A DNA stretch of 64,000 bases from Sorex araneus (Eukaryota; Chordata; Mammalia; Eulipotyphla; Soricidae): contig NC_073303.1 of the NCBI RefSeq assembly GCF_027595985.1, positions 378,789,842 through 378,853,841 on the forward strand. Direction: 5' to 3'. Shown piece after piece: positions 52,116 through 63,565 of this stretch. The notes beneath the pieces were generated by a model, which was not told where the DNA came from, did not search any database, and was given only the letters and a program-made list of their open reading frames with translations. The position numbers were made by a program, and so were the translations under genes. Each line of letters begins with the position of its first letter. The first letter of the stretch is position 1.

Positions 52116-52910
52116 CAGTTTAAACATTTTTTTATAATTACTGGAATTTTTGTTTTTAGTACCATTGTAGGAGGGACTTGTGTATTTTTACATTAGAATA
52201 AGTGGGTGATACCTTCCTGTCTTTGAATCTTATTGACATGTGTTAAAAAGAACTTGTTACTTCAAAATAATTTTAGAATTAGTTAGAAAATAAGTTTAGA
52301 ATTTTTAGAAAAAATTTGTAAGAATGCCTTTGTTAACATCTTATGTAGCTATAGTACAATTATTAAGAAGAGTCAATTGATGGAATTATTTTGAAGACTT
52401 TGAGTTTCATCTCTGATGTCTTTTCTGGTCTGGAATTCATCCAATTTGTGCTACAATTTCTTACCATTTTCCTTAGAGCGTTTTTACGAAAATAAGGATC
52501 TGCTTGAGTTCATCACAAGCATTTGCTCTGCGTGCTTGCTGCATACCCACTTCTGGTCCATAGAGCTTGGTAGACCATGCAGATGGAATTATTGGACATA
52601 GACTGTGCACACACTCATTAAAGTGTGCATGCCTTTAGCCTCTCAATCCGAGTAACTTGTAAAATACGTACCTGATCTGCTTCTCCCCAGAGTCCCTCGC
52701 TCCTTGGAGGAAGGGCGCAGATCTCTCTCTGCTTAGCGGTGACGACTTGGTACTTGGCACAGAGGAGGCACATGATAAATGCTAATTACTAAGGGATATT
52801 ACATTTTGTTAACTGTTTTATAGGCTATTGGACTGCTGTGAATGTATTTCCGCATTAGCACAGCTATGCACTTCTCAGCATTTTAGATGTGGATATGCCA
52901 CCTTGACCTC

Positions 52911-52991
52911 TTTCTTTCCTTCCTTCCTTCCTTCCTTCCTTCCTTCCTTCCTTCCTTCCTTCCTTCCTTCCTTCCTTCCTTCCTTCCTTCC

Positions 52992-53090
<99 letters not shown>

Positions 53091-53093
53091 TCA
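52911..53093. repeat. (CCTT)n followed by (CTTT)n
   Basis: About 80 bases of perfect ttcc units, then about 100 bases of perfect tttc units. Long and uninterrupted, so probably polymorphic. Confidence 0.98.
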
Positions 53094-53335
53094 TCACTGT
53101 GAGACACACAGACACAAGGTTGTTGTTCATGACTGAGTTTCAGTCATACAATGTTCCAGTACCCATCCTTTCACCATTGTACATTTTCCGCCACCACACC
53201 CTTACCACCTGCACCCCTCCCTGCTCCAGCCTGCCTCTACTTCCCCCCTCCTTCTGAGAAGTTATCATGTATATTCGTTACCTGCTATCAGCACTCAGTT
53301 CTTGTCCAGAGTGGTCACCTCGCCTTGTTTTTCTT
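53092..53335 (-). mobile_element. module of a dispersed repeat, probably L1 3' UTR (copy 2)
   Basis: catcactgtgagacacacag, gttgttcatgactgagtttc, catacaatgttccagtaccc, then cactcagttcttgtccagag near 53,291. Same order of words as copy 1 at 25,080. Confidence 0.6.
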
Positions 53336-53625
53336 ACCCTAGTCTACATTGGGGGATAGTATCTTATTTCAAGTTTAGTCTCATATAAGGATTTTCATGG
53401 TGAATATCCTTTCACACATATTGTTCTTGTTTTTTCCTTTATATAAATTCTGTAAAGAGTCATTGATGGCTGAGAGAAGGAGCACTGGAAAGCTCTTATT
53501 GCATATTGCAGAGGTACTCTCTGGAAAGGGCACAGAGTCACCCGAGTCACTGCTGTTGAGAATGGCCATTTCCTCGCGTGTTCCCCAGTGCTCAGCATTC
53601 TTCTTAAGAATAAGACTCAGTTGAG

Positions 53626-53769
53626 GGGACTGGAGCAATAGCACAACGGGGAGGGCGTTTGCCTTGCACGAGACCGACCCCGGTTCGATTCCCAGCATCC
53701 CAGATGGTCCCCTGAGCACCGCCAGGAGTGCAAAGCCAGGAGCAGTCTGTGCATCGCCAGGTGTGACCC

Positions 53770-53800
<31 letters not shown>

Positions 53801-53801
53801 A
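53626..53801 (+). mobile_element. SOR-type SINE with 19-bp target duplication
   Basis: gggactggagcaatagcac head and a tail of caaaa repeats. The duplication agaataagactcagttgag is at 53,607-53,625 and 53,802-53,820. A short internal deletion removes part of the repeated body (gccaggagtgcaaagccagg). Confidence 0.96.
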
Positions 53802-53929
53802 AGAATAAGACTCAGTTGAGATTTGGAGAGGGCTACTGTGTTTGAAAGGTTCTGCCTAAAGGGTTTTGGGATTTATTAGTTTGCTAATTATTTATTAAAA
53901 TTTTATAATTATTTATAATAAATAAATAG

Positions 53930-54146
53930 GAAGAGCCTGGCAAACTCCCCGTGGCGTAGTCAGTATGCCAAATACAGTAACAATAACAGGTCAAGGGAAT
54001 ACCCTTGATCCTGAAAGAGCCTCCGATCATTGGGAAAGACGAATAAGGAGAGGCTGTTAAAATCTCACAGAGCTGGGACGAATGGAGATGTTGCTGGTGC
54101 CCACTCGAGCAAATTGATGAACAGTGGGATGACAGTGACACAGTGA
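53930..54146 (+). mobile_element. internally deleted 'mini' RTE element, 5' truncated
   Basis: agagcctggcaaactccccg, then ctgaaagagcctccgatcat, aggagaggctgttaaaatct, then the LINE 3' end (gggacgaatggagatgttgc onward). Flanked by aattatttataat-like words, as expected of target-primed insertion with 5' truncation. Confidence 0.87.
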
Positions 54147-54389
54147 TTATTTATAATCAAATTATTAATTAAATCCCCACTTTTTCATATTACAAGCTTA
54201 TATTTTTTGTTTGTTTCAGTGAGAGAACAGAATTAAACCAAGTGAAGTTGTGTGTAAAAACCTAGTCAGTGTTTTATTTGGGCTACCTTACATGTCAGTC
54301 TCTGGGCAAGGCTGGGGTGGGAACAAGAGGCTGGGCTGGATGCTGGAGGAGGAGGGGTGGGGGAGGAGGGTTTGCTAGAACCAGACATG

Positions 54390-54505
54390 AAAAGCAGCTC
54401 AGCCTGGGTGGGAGGAGCTCATTGCATACAACCTATGCCTTGTACATGTGACTGCACAGGCCCCGAGCACCCTTGGATATAACCCTGATGGCTGCTGACT
54501 GCTGC
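54390..54505 (+). mobile_element. possible old SINE remnant
   Basis: Words ctatgccttgtacatg and ccccgagcacccttgg only. Confidence 0.3.
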
Positions 54506-54539
54506 TGAAATAAAAAAAAAGTATACAAAAGTATACGGG

Positions 54540-54791
54540 GGTGGGGGTGGAGCGATAGCACAGCATGTAGGATGTTCGCCTTGCACGGGGCGGACCTGGG
54601 TTCGATTTGTCCGCCCCTCTTGGAGAGCCCGGCAAGCTACCGAGAGTATTTCGCCCCCATGGCAGAGCCTGGCAAGCTACCCGTGGTGTATTCGATATGC
54701 CAAAAACAGTAACAAGTCTCACAATGGAGACGTTACTGGTGCCCGCTCGAGCAAATCGATGAACAACAGGATGACAGTGCTACAGTGATAC
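54540..54791 (+). mobile_element. chimeric SINE: SOR-type head plus RTE 5' and 3' pieces
   Basis: ggtggagcgatagcacagca head with B box ggttcgatttg, ttggagagcccggcaagct, attcgatatgccaaaaac, then gagacgttactggtgcccgc and a cagtgatac end. The best-preserved copy of this family in the window. Confidence 0.92.
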
Positions 54792-54889
54792 TTTATGTCT
54801 TCCCTTAATGTTCAGGTTCCCTCCAGATGTGCCCCTCACCAAACAACACTTCTTGAGTGTGGGAAATGTTTCTCCTATCAGTCACGAAA

Positions 54890-55240
54890 ACCAACTAGAT
54901 GCTAAAATATAGGATGCAAAACTAGTAACATTCTAGGAGACAATGTAGGAAATAGTTACAACTGATGTAGAGAGGTTATTGAAGCTATTAAACATCCCAG
55001 AAAGTGATTAAACCTTAAAATAAAGGATTAATATCTTGACAACATTTATATCAATGACTTGTGTTTGTTAAAGGAAATCTTTAGGAAAAAGGGCAGACAA
55101 GTCACAGTGAAAATAGATATTTTCAGCCTGTTAATTGATAAAAGATTTGGTATCTGGAAACGTAAACTAGGGAAAATAACTGGTTTTATTTTATTTAAAA
55201 AAATAGGCCAGTGATATGAATGGGCATCTCATTCATATGC
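54890..55240 (+). mobile_element. ancient L1 fragment (ORF2 3' part)
   Basis: Nucleotide words typical of mammalian L1 ORF2 near its end (aaactagtaacattctaggag; aatgggcatctcattc), heavily mutated. Confidence 0.55.
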
Positions 55241-55739
55241 ACTCATTCGTCCATGTGCACTCAGACTCAGGGTTCAGCTTCTTTGGTAATCACGGTCAAA
55301 GTGGTGTTAGCTCCATACACCTGAGGCTGGCAACAAGGTAAAGCTCTCACACTCTTTGGGGAACTAGAGTCTGCCATCCCAACCTAGTCAGTAAACGTGA
55401 CTTTCCGGGGAAGGGTGGAGAAGGCCTTTGCTGAAGGAGGGAGATGCCTCTGCGGGAGGTTTAAGCGTGCGTGTTTTCCAGAGAGGCAGCTCCAACACTT
55501 GCTTTGGCTAGTGTTGTCCTGGTAACCTTCCTGGCGGGCCCTCTCCAGATTCTTCCCCACGCCCCAACTTTAGCTGAGGTTGTAAGCGGAAGTCGGAGAG
55601 CACTAGGGTGAGTCCCTCAGCTTTGTGAGGTCCCTCTGGAAGGTAGAGATGCTACTGACACATTTCTCCGTGCTTTCCTTTTGTCAGTCTGTTTGTGTAG
55701 CTCGGAAGAACCCAGAGAGGTGCAGTTTGATTTCTTTGG

Positions 55740-55890
55740 TGTCTGAGAATAGGGAACAACTGGCACACTTACCAACAGCTGGTGGGAATGTCAGTGGCTC
55801 CAGTATCTTTGGGACCATCTAATGAAGTTGAAAGTGCATTTACCTTTTGACCCAGTAATTCTCCCATTAGGTTTTTACCCTAGAGCAGCC
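55740..55890 (+). mobile_element. ancient L1 fragment (end of ORF2)
   Basis: accaacagctggtgggaatg, then ccttttgacccagtaattct and tttttaccctagag are classic L1 words. Probably the continuation of the fragment at 54,890. Confidence 0.6.
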
Positions 55891-55992
55891 CCTCCAAACT
55901 GCCCTCAGCCTTGCCAGGGAACGGGTTTAGGTGATGACCTTTGGGCCACACCCTAAAGCTGTAGAATCAGAAACTCTGGGGTTGGGGGTCAT
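55890..55992 (+). mobile_element. possible MER5-like DNA transposon fragment
   Basis: gggccacaccctaaagctgt then agaatcagaaactctggggt resembles the MER5 (hAT) consensus. Based on recall of the family; no ends seen. Confidence 0.35.
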
Positions 55993-56564
55993 CATTTTCT
56001 CTTAAGTCATCCAGACAAAGTGGATCCATGCTGAGATTGGCAGGTCCAAAAGAGAAGCCCTTGGACCTTGTGGGAGGACGTGGAAAGCTGCGTGGCCCGC
56101 AGGGGTCGGAGGAAGCAGGGTTCCCTCCGGGAGGCTGGATCAGTTGTGTTCCAGTGCTGTAGTGAGTACTACTACAGAGTGATGCAATCAAAATGAAGTT
56201 TAGCTGTACGCTCTGTGAGGGAAGTACCAGGAATGGCACACGGGGGGAAGAAAGCTGCTTACAAAAGAATGAAACCAATACTTTTTCCTTTGAAAATGAA
56301 GGGTGGAATCATGCAAAACAAAATTGCATAGTTAGGGATACAGATATGTTAAAAGAATGATAAAATCAATCATGTGAATGAAAATATTTGTATTCCTGGG
56401 TAGCTTTATAAGATGTGGAAGGTTATAGCAACACAGAGATGTCACAGAGAAGAGTTTGACCTGGCGCATCTACAAAATGAGCTTTGTTTTGGAAGGGGGG
56501 ATACTTTCCAGGTATTTAGAGAATAATTTTCTAATTGAGCACTGTGAATTATTATGTTCATCAG

Positions 56565-56814
56565 GTATCACTGTATCACTGTCATCCCGTTGCTCATCGA
56601 TTTCCTCGAGTGGGCACCAGTAAGGTTGCCATTGTGAGGCTTGTTGTTACTGTTTTTGGCATATCTAATATACCACGGGTAGCTTGCCAGCCTCTGCCGT
56701 GGGGACGAGATACTCTCAGTAGCTTGCGGGGCTCTCCACGAGGGGCAGAGAAATCGAACCTGGGTCGGCGGCATGTAAGGTGAATGCCCTACCTGCTGCG
56801 CTATCGCTCCAGCT
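56565..56814 (-). mobile_element. chimeric SINE: SOR-type head plus RTE pieces, reverse
   Basis: Reverse copy: tatcactgtatcactgtcat end, cagtaaggttgccattgtga, tttttggcatatctaatata, aatcgaacctgggtcgg and the head complement gctatcgctccagct. Confidence 0.9.
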
Positions 56815-56854
56815 CGAGCATTTACTAGTAACTAATTCTTAGTAATGCTCCCGC

Positions 56855-57043
56855 TCTTTTTGGTTTATGGTCCACACGTGTTGGCTCAGTACCACTCTCT
56901 GTACCACAAGTCAAGCTTACTCCTGATTGCGCTCAGGAATTCCTTCTGGCAGCGCCTGGAGAACTATGTGGTGCTGGGGATTGAAAGCAGGCTGGCTGCG
57001 TTCGAGGCAAACACCTGCCCACAGTACTATTGCTCTGGCCCCA
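56855..57043 (-). mobile_element. old diverged SINE
   Basis: Reverse words: actcctgattgcgctcagga, ctatgtggtgctggggattg, then tattgctctggcccc at the head. Confidence 0.68.
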
Positions 57044-57817
57044 GTAGCTGCTTCTTCTTTGCTTTCTTCTTCTTCTTTGTTAGGTGTATAAAACAAACCC
57101 CAACTTAGAAAGCCCTGGCGGTTACTAAGGGACGGTATCTCAAGTGCTTTTAGAAACACAGCAAAGGTAACTGATTCCAAATCTTCTGAGATGGATCTCT
57201 GACGTTACCATTTAGATTTATTCCTTAGTATAAAACCGAGTGGCTTCCATAGTCTCTACTGAGAATGCATGCAAGTCTTTATAGCCATCTTTCTTCAGTC
57301 AACGATCAGAATGTGAAAACAGATTTCTCACGGAAAGAAGCCTGTTTATGTACATTCTCCGGGCTCAGCGCAGCCTCAGTGAAGATGTGCCCTAAACAGA
57401 AACAGTGAACAGCTCCGAGTGCTGGAGCAGATGGCCAGCATGAGAGGCCCCCGTGTGGCCCATGGTCCTGCATGACCCCCAGCTGGGCTGACTGTACCAC
57501 GGGGTGGCCCCCAAGCTCCTGAGCAGTGCTGGGGAGGCCCCCATTTAAAAAGCAGCTGATGACTGACCTTTATGGAGTGGGCAGAGCTGAGTGGATGGAA
57601 TTTTGCTCTCTCCGTACCACAAGTCAAGCAGTTAAGAGAACCAGGAAGTTCTCTTCAGGTATATCAATCTGTAATTCCCTGTTTTGTGCTGTCTCAGCTT
57701 TTCATTAATGTTTGCCTCATAGACACTGGGAGTGTTTGTTTCTTCAGTTTTATGAAAGAGTCTGAAAAGAATTGGTAATGGTTTAAAAGGCACTAGTGAA
57801 CCCATGTGGGCCTAGGA

Positions 57818-57991
57818 TTTTTTTTTTTTCTTTTTGGGTCACACCCGTTGATGCACAGGGGTTACTCCTGGCTTCGAACTCAGGAATTACTCCTGGCGCT
57901 GCTCAGGGGACCATATGGGGTGCTGGGAATCGAACCCAGGTTGGCTTCGTGCAAGGCAAACACCCTACCCGCTGTGCTATCACTCCAGCCC
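57818..57991 (-). mobile_element. SOR-type SINE
   Basis: Reverse copy, near consensus, from a T-run to gctatcactccagccc. It sits at the edge of an L1 fragment. Confidence 0.95.
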
Positions 57992-58960
57992 AAGAGTTTT
58001 GTTTTTGGAGGGACTTTTGGTTATCGTTTTGATCTGCTTGCTAGCAATTGGTCTGTTCAGGTTTTTCCATGTTGTCTTTGTTTAGCCTTGGGACTCTGGT
58101 TTCGTGGCTTAAAGATTTTCGAAGTAGTTCCTGATGATCCTTTGAATTTCTATCTGTTGTGGTGTTAGCCCTCTCATTTCTAATTCAGTTCATTAGGGAC
58201 GTCTCTTTTTTTTTGTGAGTCTTGCTAGTGGTTTATAGATCTTGTTAATTTTTTTCAAAGAACCAGCTCTTAGTATCATTAATCTTCTGGATTTTAAAAA
58301 TTCAATTTATTAATTTCTGCTCTAAGTTTTATTATTTCCTTCCTCCTACCTGCGTTAGGCTCCTTTTGCTGGTTCTTTTCCAGTTTCTTAAGTTGTGCAG
58401 CCAGGTTTTATATGTGGGCCCTTTTTTTCTTCTTTATGACGGCTAGCATAGCTATGAACTTTTCTCTTAACACCGCTTTTGCTGTGCCTCACAAATTCTG
58501 GTAGCTTATATCTTCATTCTTGTTTCCAGGAATCTTTTGATTTCCTCTCTGATTTCTTCTTTGACCCATGGGTTGTTCAGTGAGCTGTTTAATTTCCAGG
58601 TATTTGAATTATTTCCTAGCTTCTTTTTGTGATTAACTCCTGTTTTCAGTGCATCATGGTCTCATAAGATAGTTGATTTGATTTTTATCCTCTTGAGTTT
58701 TGGAGGAATATTTTGTGGGCTAGCATGTGGTCTGTCTTGCAGAATGTGTATGCATTAGAAAAGAATGTATATTCATCTTTTGAGGATGTACAGCACTGTA
58801 TATATCGGCTAACTCCCTCTCTTCTGTTTCTTCCTTCAAAGCTAGTATTTTTTTGCTGAGTTTTAGTCTAGTTAATCTAGATAGCAGAAGGTTGGATTCA
58901 AACATTTAATCCATCCTGCCACCTCTGTGTCTCTTAATTGATGCATTCAGATGCTTGTGG
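57992..58960 (-). mobile_element. L1 fragment (ORF2), reverse strand
   Basis: About 1 kb with words typical of the complement of L1 ORF2: ctagcaattggtctgttcag, tttcaaagaaccagctctta, gggttgttcagtgagctgtt, tgcatcatggtctcataaga. Many indels; no long frame left. Confidence 0.85.
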
Positions 58961-59425
58961 TCTTTCCTTTCTAACAGCCAGAGACACCAAGAACCATTAG
59001 TTCATGTGACCTCACAGGAAGCTCGGGAAATGGAGTGAAGGGGAGCAGTAACAGTGAGCACGCCCAGCACTCAGACCTTGGCCTCCAAAAGGCTCCTTGA
59101 GAAATGGCAGATTCCAGGCCTGGAAAGAGATGAGCCTGAAATACATCAGAAAGAGGAAGAATATTTTAGTTAAATTTATTACTTATTATTATCAAAAGAT
59201 GCAACAAAGACACAGGAGTCAGCTTAAAGGAGTCCCTACAGGCAAAATTGGACCTCTGAATAGCACTGACCGGCATTTCCCAAAGTGGGCAGTGGCACCC
59301 CTGACTGGCATTGGGGTGACCCTCCAGGACAGTGGTGGCCTTGGATGCAAGTGGACGTGCCATCTGCTACACTCAGAGAAGGGAGATTTCCAGGGCCGCA
59401 GAAGGCTTTTCTGAAGTGGTCATGG

Positions 59426-59598
59426 CAGGGCCCAGAGAGATAGTACAGGGGATAAGGCGCTGTCCTGGCACATAACTGACCCTGTTTCAGTCCCCAGACA
59501 TGCATATGGTCCCCCATGTACTGCGATGAGTTATCCCTGAACTCAGGCAGGAGTAACCCTGGGCACTGCTGGGTGTGACCCAAAGATTGAAGGAGAAA
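59426..59598 (+). mobile_element. old SOR-type SINE
   Basis: agggcccagagagatagtac head, gcatatggtcccccatg, gcaggagtaaccctgggcac, tgggtgtgacccaaag. Confidence 0.78.
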
Positions 59599-59739
59599 AA
59601 GGGAGAAGTGGCAGGCCAAGTGTCATCAATACCAAGGGGCATCCTTACTATTTTTAGCAGAATGATCAAACTGTACCCTGCAAGCCTGAAGACAATGGTA
59701 GGATAAAAGACACAAAACAAAACAAACAACAAAAACCCC

Positions 59740-59965
59740 TGAATAAATGAGCTCCTCACCAAGAATACTTTACCCAGCCAGTGTTTTATTCAGATTTGAA
59801 GGAACCATACAGAACTTCACTTATAAATAACAACTCAGGAACTGGAAACCAACTTTGCAAGTGTGCTAAAGGGGCTCCTTTAAGGCAAGACAAATCTCAC
59901 CAGTACACCAAACTTCTGAGAGGGATGGCACAGAACCCCATGACAATGATCTCATTGTCAGTGGT
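59740..59965 (+). mobile_element. possible L1/HAL1 fragment (ORF1 3' part)
   Basis: accaagaatactttacccag, attcagatttgaaggaacc, then gtgctaaaggggctccttt resembles the end of L1 ORF1. By recall of the family. Confidence 0.5.
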
Positions 59966-60241
59966 CTAAACGCACCCCGTGCCACCATCTCCCTGCCTTG
60001 AGTTCCTCGGACTTCTGTTTTGGAGAGTTGTCACCATTTCAAGTTGCATGTAGACATTTTTTTAAGCTTCCTTTTCAATCTTCTCCCTGAAGTAAATGTT
60101 TTAGAAAATATAGAAAAGTCTCAGGAAGAAAAAAAAATTTCAATTTCATAATGTAAGGTGGGGGACTGTTATCTGATGGACTTAGAACTATATTCAGTTT
60201 GAAAATTTGGTACTGAATTTATATATATATGTGATATGTGT

Positions 60242-60487
60242 ATCACATCACTGTCATCCCGTTGCTCATCGAGTTGTTCAAGCGGGCACCAGTAATGTCT
60301 CTCATTGTGAGACTTATTGTTACTGTTTTTGGCATATCCAGTACTCCACGAGTAGCTTGCCAGGCTCTGCCGTGCGGGCGCGATACTCTCGGTAGCTTGC
60401 CGGGCTCTCCGAGAGGAGTGGAAGAATCGAACACAGGTCAGCCTCATGCAAGGCGAACGCCCTACTGCTGTGCTATCACTCCAGCCC
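60242..60487 (-). mobile_element. chimeric SINE: SOR-type head plus RTE pieces, reverse
   Basis: Reverse copy: cactgtcatcccgttgctca, ttgttactgtttttggcata, tcggtagcttgccgggctct, then gctatcactccagccc. Flanked by tgtatcacat-like words on both sides, so the insertion site is probably intact. Confidence 0.92.
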
Positions 60488-61887
60488 ATGTATATCACAT
60501 ATATATAGATATATGTACTTTTAGTCATTCAGATATTTGATACCTAATAATTTATATTCCAGATGTCTTGTTGCTTGAGTTTTATAGTGTGTGTTAGCTT
60601 ATTGACTTGTGAATTCCAGTGTTTTCCAGCATAAAATTAGTAGTCTTGGTCTTTCCCCCCTCCAGTTCTTTTGTAGCCATTATACTTCCTCTTTTCTCTG
60701 TGGCCTTGACAAATTTGTCTAAGCAAGAGCAGTGTGGGACTTGTCTTTAGCTGTCTTTTCAGTTATTTCCCCCAGATTTACATGTGGGAAATCATCCCAT
60801 CTTCTAGTTTTTCCTGTTAGAATGAAAAATAAATCCATTATTAATACAATTAATAATTTCTGTTTTCTAGATTTAGTTACTGACAGTTGCAGAATTTCAG
60901 AGATTTTTCATTCAGTTCACAGTCTGTACTTCTCATTTCCCAATGAGGAAACTGAGGCTAAGCGAAGTGAAGTGATTCCCCTTCTTGTCAATGTGCTCAG
61001 TCTTCCTGCCTTTTATAATCCTTCTCACCTGTCTTCCAGATTTCAGTGTCATTGTATTATGTCCCTTCTACCTTTTATTCTCCTTTCCTCAGCATTCAGA
61101 TTTGACTTGTTTCATTTTCTTTGCTTTTTGAAAAAGATGAAAGGAGAATTTAAGGAAATTATGCTAATTTTATCATGGAATCATCTTTTTTAATGGCTGT
61201 ATTATAAATTCTTAAAAATAAAGGGTCTAATGGAAATACTTAATGAGAAAGTAGGGGCTCTGTCACACTTAACCCCTGCCCCGCTTTTTTCGAGAATAGA
61301 CCGTTTAAACTAAATTAAGTAAAGGATATAAATTTTGTTGTTTCAGTTTTAATATTTCATGACTGATTTTATAGATGAAATTATATTTTACAATAAATAG
61401 GAAGAAGCGTTTATACAGCCTGTTGTATTTGATGTGAGACCGTACACCCATTTCTCTGTAGCTGTAAAGAAAATTCATTATAGTGTCTTTAGTTGTAAGA
61501 GATGGTTTCACTCTGGTTAGTTAGGTTGATAATAAAACAACCTTTTCAGATGGCATCAGACACAAATGATCCTATGTGCCTGCTTTTAATGGCTTGAGGT
61601 TTTGTCATGCTTTATTTTGCTCATAGACTCTTCATTTTCTCCCATTTTTGTATCCTGATAAGAATTTTTCTTTTAAATAAAGTTTAACCAATCGGATGGG
61701 GATAATTAATTAAAAATACTTTTTGAAAGAAGATATATTAAATTTTGTATAAAAGTCTGATTACAGAAAAATTTGTTCAAATTGGTTAATATAAAATTGT
61801 CATGGAATTAATTTCATCCTTGAATCAATTCAATATGTTTGGGAAATAATATTTGATAGGTAGGGAGATTAAAAAAAAATCACCTGA

Positions 61888-62045
61888 GGGGCTGGAGCGA
61901 TAGCACAGCGGGTAGGGCGTTTGCCTTGCATGTGGCCTACCCGGTTCGATTCCCAGCATCCCATATGGTCCCCTGAGCACCTCCAGGATTGATCCTGAGT
62001 GCAGAGCCAGGAGAAACCCCTGAGCATCGCCAGGTGTGACCCCCC
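61888..62045 (+). mobile_element. SOR-type SINE, near consensus
   Basis: ggggctggagcgatagcac head with A box tagcacagcgg. The body has a short deletion (caggattgatcctgag). The duplication aaaaaaaatcacc is at about 61,872 and 62,046. Confidence 0.94.
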
Positions 62046-62888
62046 AAAAAAAATCACCCTGTAATAAGGTTGAGCTAACTTTACAGTTTATTTTGTGCCG
62101 TGATGCTTTCTTGTCTACTGCTGTTACCCCCTGCTCGAGTGGTCTCGGGATGGTGGGGCTGACTCCTGTGTGGTCAGTGTGGCCTCCCTGTTGAGACTTG
62201 GGGGGTCAGTTTCTGCTCTCAAGCCAGCACTGACCAGATGAAAATGGCCCTCTCTGCCTCGGAGCGCAGGAGGCTGGGCTTCGCTCTAGAGGGCGGGTCT
62301 CCTTGGGCTAGAAGCATTTTCTGTCAGAGTTGAGGCAGAAATGCCTTTCTTTCTGCCCAGAGGCCTACTCTGCTGTGCACCTGTAGCACGGCATCCACGT
62401 GTGCCCCATGTGTGCACAGGGTTCTTCTCAGGGTGAAGCCGCACATGGCGTATGAGATGGTGGAGGTGGAGTTTCAGCCTCTGGCCCTGTCAGAAGGCAG
62501 GCGGGCCTCCTGCTTGGCCCTGTGCCCACCAGAGGCTGCTGCTTCTGAATTTGAATAGTCCACTAGCGACCCTGTACTGTCCTCTTACTCAGCCGTCACA
62601 GCCCTGTGTGGCTCATGGAGGTGTGTCGGCATCTTAACTGTCCTCCTTCGCCTTCGGGAGGGGCTGCCGCAGCATCTCAGTGACAAAGGATGCTGTCCTC
62701 CCAGACAGGGAACCAGAGCACTGGGGGTCCGTGCGCCTCCCCTCCCCCTGCCCCACGCCGCCTGCTGCACACTCATGCCCCGCCCGTCTGTGACCTCCAC
62801 CACACTGCTCTTACCCGGAAGCTGGAACTGGCCATCCCAGGGATGATGGGCGAGAGATGATGGACACCTGGCCTCAGCCGACTAGAGC

Positions 62889-63020
62889 ATGTCTGAGGGA
62901 GGGGGCAGGGGAGGGGAGAAAAGAGGGAAGGGGAGAGGGGAAAGGAGGGGGAGAGGAAAAAGAATGTGTGTATGTGTGTGTGATTGGAGGGGGAGAGAGA
63001 GAGAGAGAGGGACGGAGGGA
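62889..63020. repeat. purine-rich (GGGA)n / (GA)n tract
   Basis: gggagg and gagaga units with a short (tg)n at 62,965-62,983. Confidence 0.93.
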
Positions 63021-63424
63021 GGGACGGAGAGTGTGCTGGAGACCAGGGGCCTACCTATATATATTTATTGAAAAAAAAAAAAAGGAATGGAGAGCGATGA
63101 AGATGAGAGATTGGAATGTGTGAAAGCAAGTGATAAGTGAGGAGAATGCTGGCGGAATAGCTGTGCGTTGCCCGTAGCGCAGGGTATGTGGCTGCTGAAT
63201 GATCCCTGCGTCTCTGCTGTCCCCAGGAGCCTGGCAGATGTGCAGAGACTGTCTGTGAGAAGTGGCCACCAGGTGTCCTCAGAAGGCTGCTATTGATTTG
63301 CTTCATTCGTCTTGGAAAATCTGAATGTTTAATTTCTTGAAACTTTTTTTCTTACTTAAATCATAGAGGCAGTTTCTCAGAGCAGGGACATTTTGGGGAA
63401 CTGTATCTTGGTGAGTTTTTTAAA

Positions 63425-63565
63425 AATAATTTTTAAAATTGAATCACTGTGAATTACAACATAAAAAGTTTTTCATGGTTAAATTTTTGTCAATACAATG
63501 TTCTAAGCAACACCATTCCCTTCACCAGTGTCCACCTTCCTCCACCAATGTTCTAGTTTCTCTTG
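63425..63565 (-). mobile_element. module of a dispersed repeat, probably L1 3' UTR (copy 3)
   Basis: attgaatcactgtgaattac, agtttttcatggttaaattt, atacaatgttctaagcaaca, ttcaccagtgtccacc. Truncated relative to copies 1 and 2 and lacks their pyrimidine tract. Confidence 0.58.

Noticed and set aside
52864-53130. Lys/Glu-rich and Phe/Leu/Ser-rich frames
   Set aside because: They come from the (CCTT)n/(CTTT)n microsatellite.
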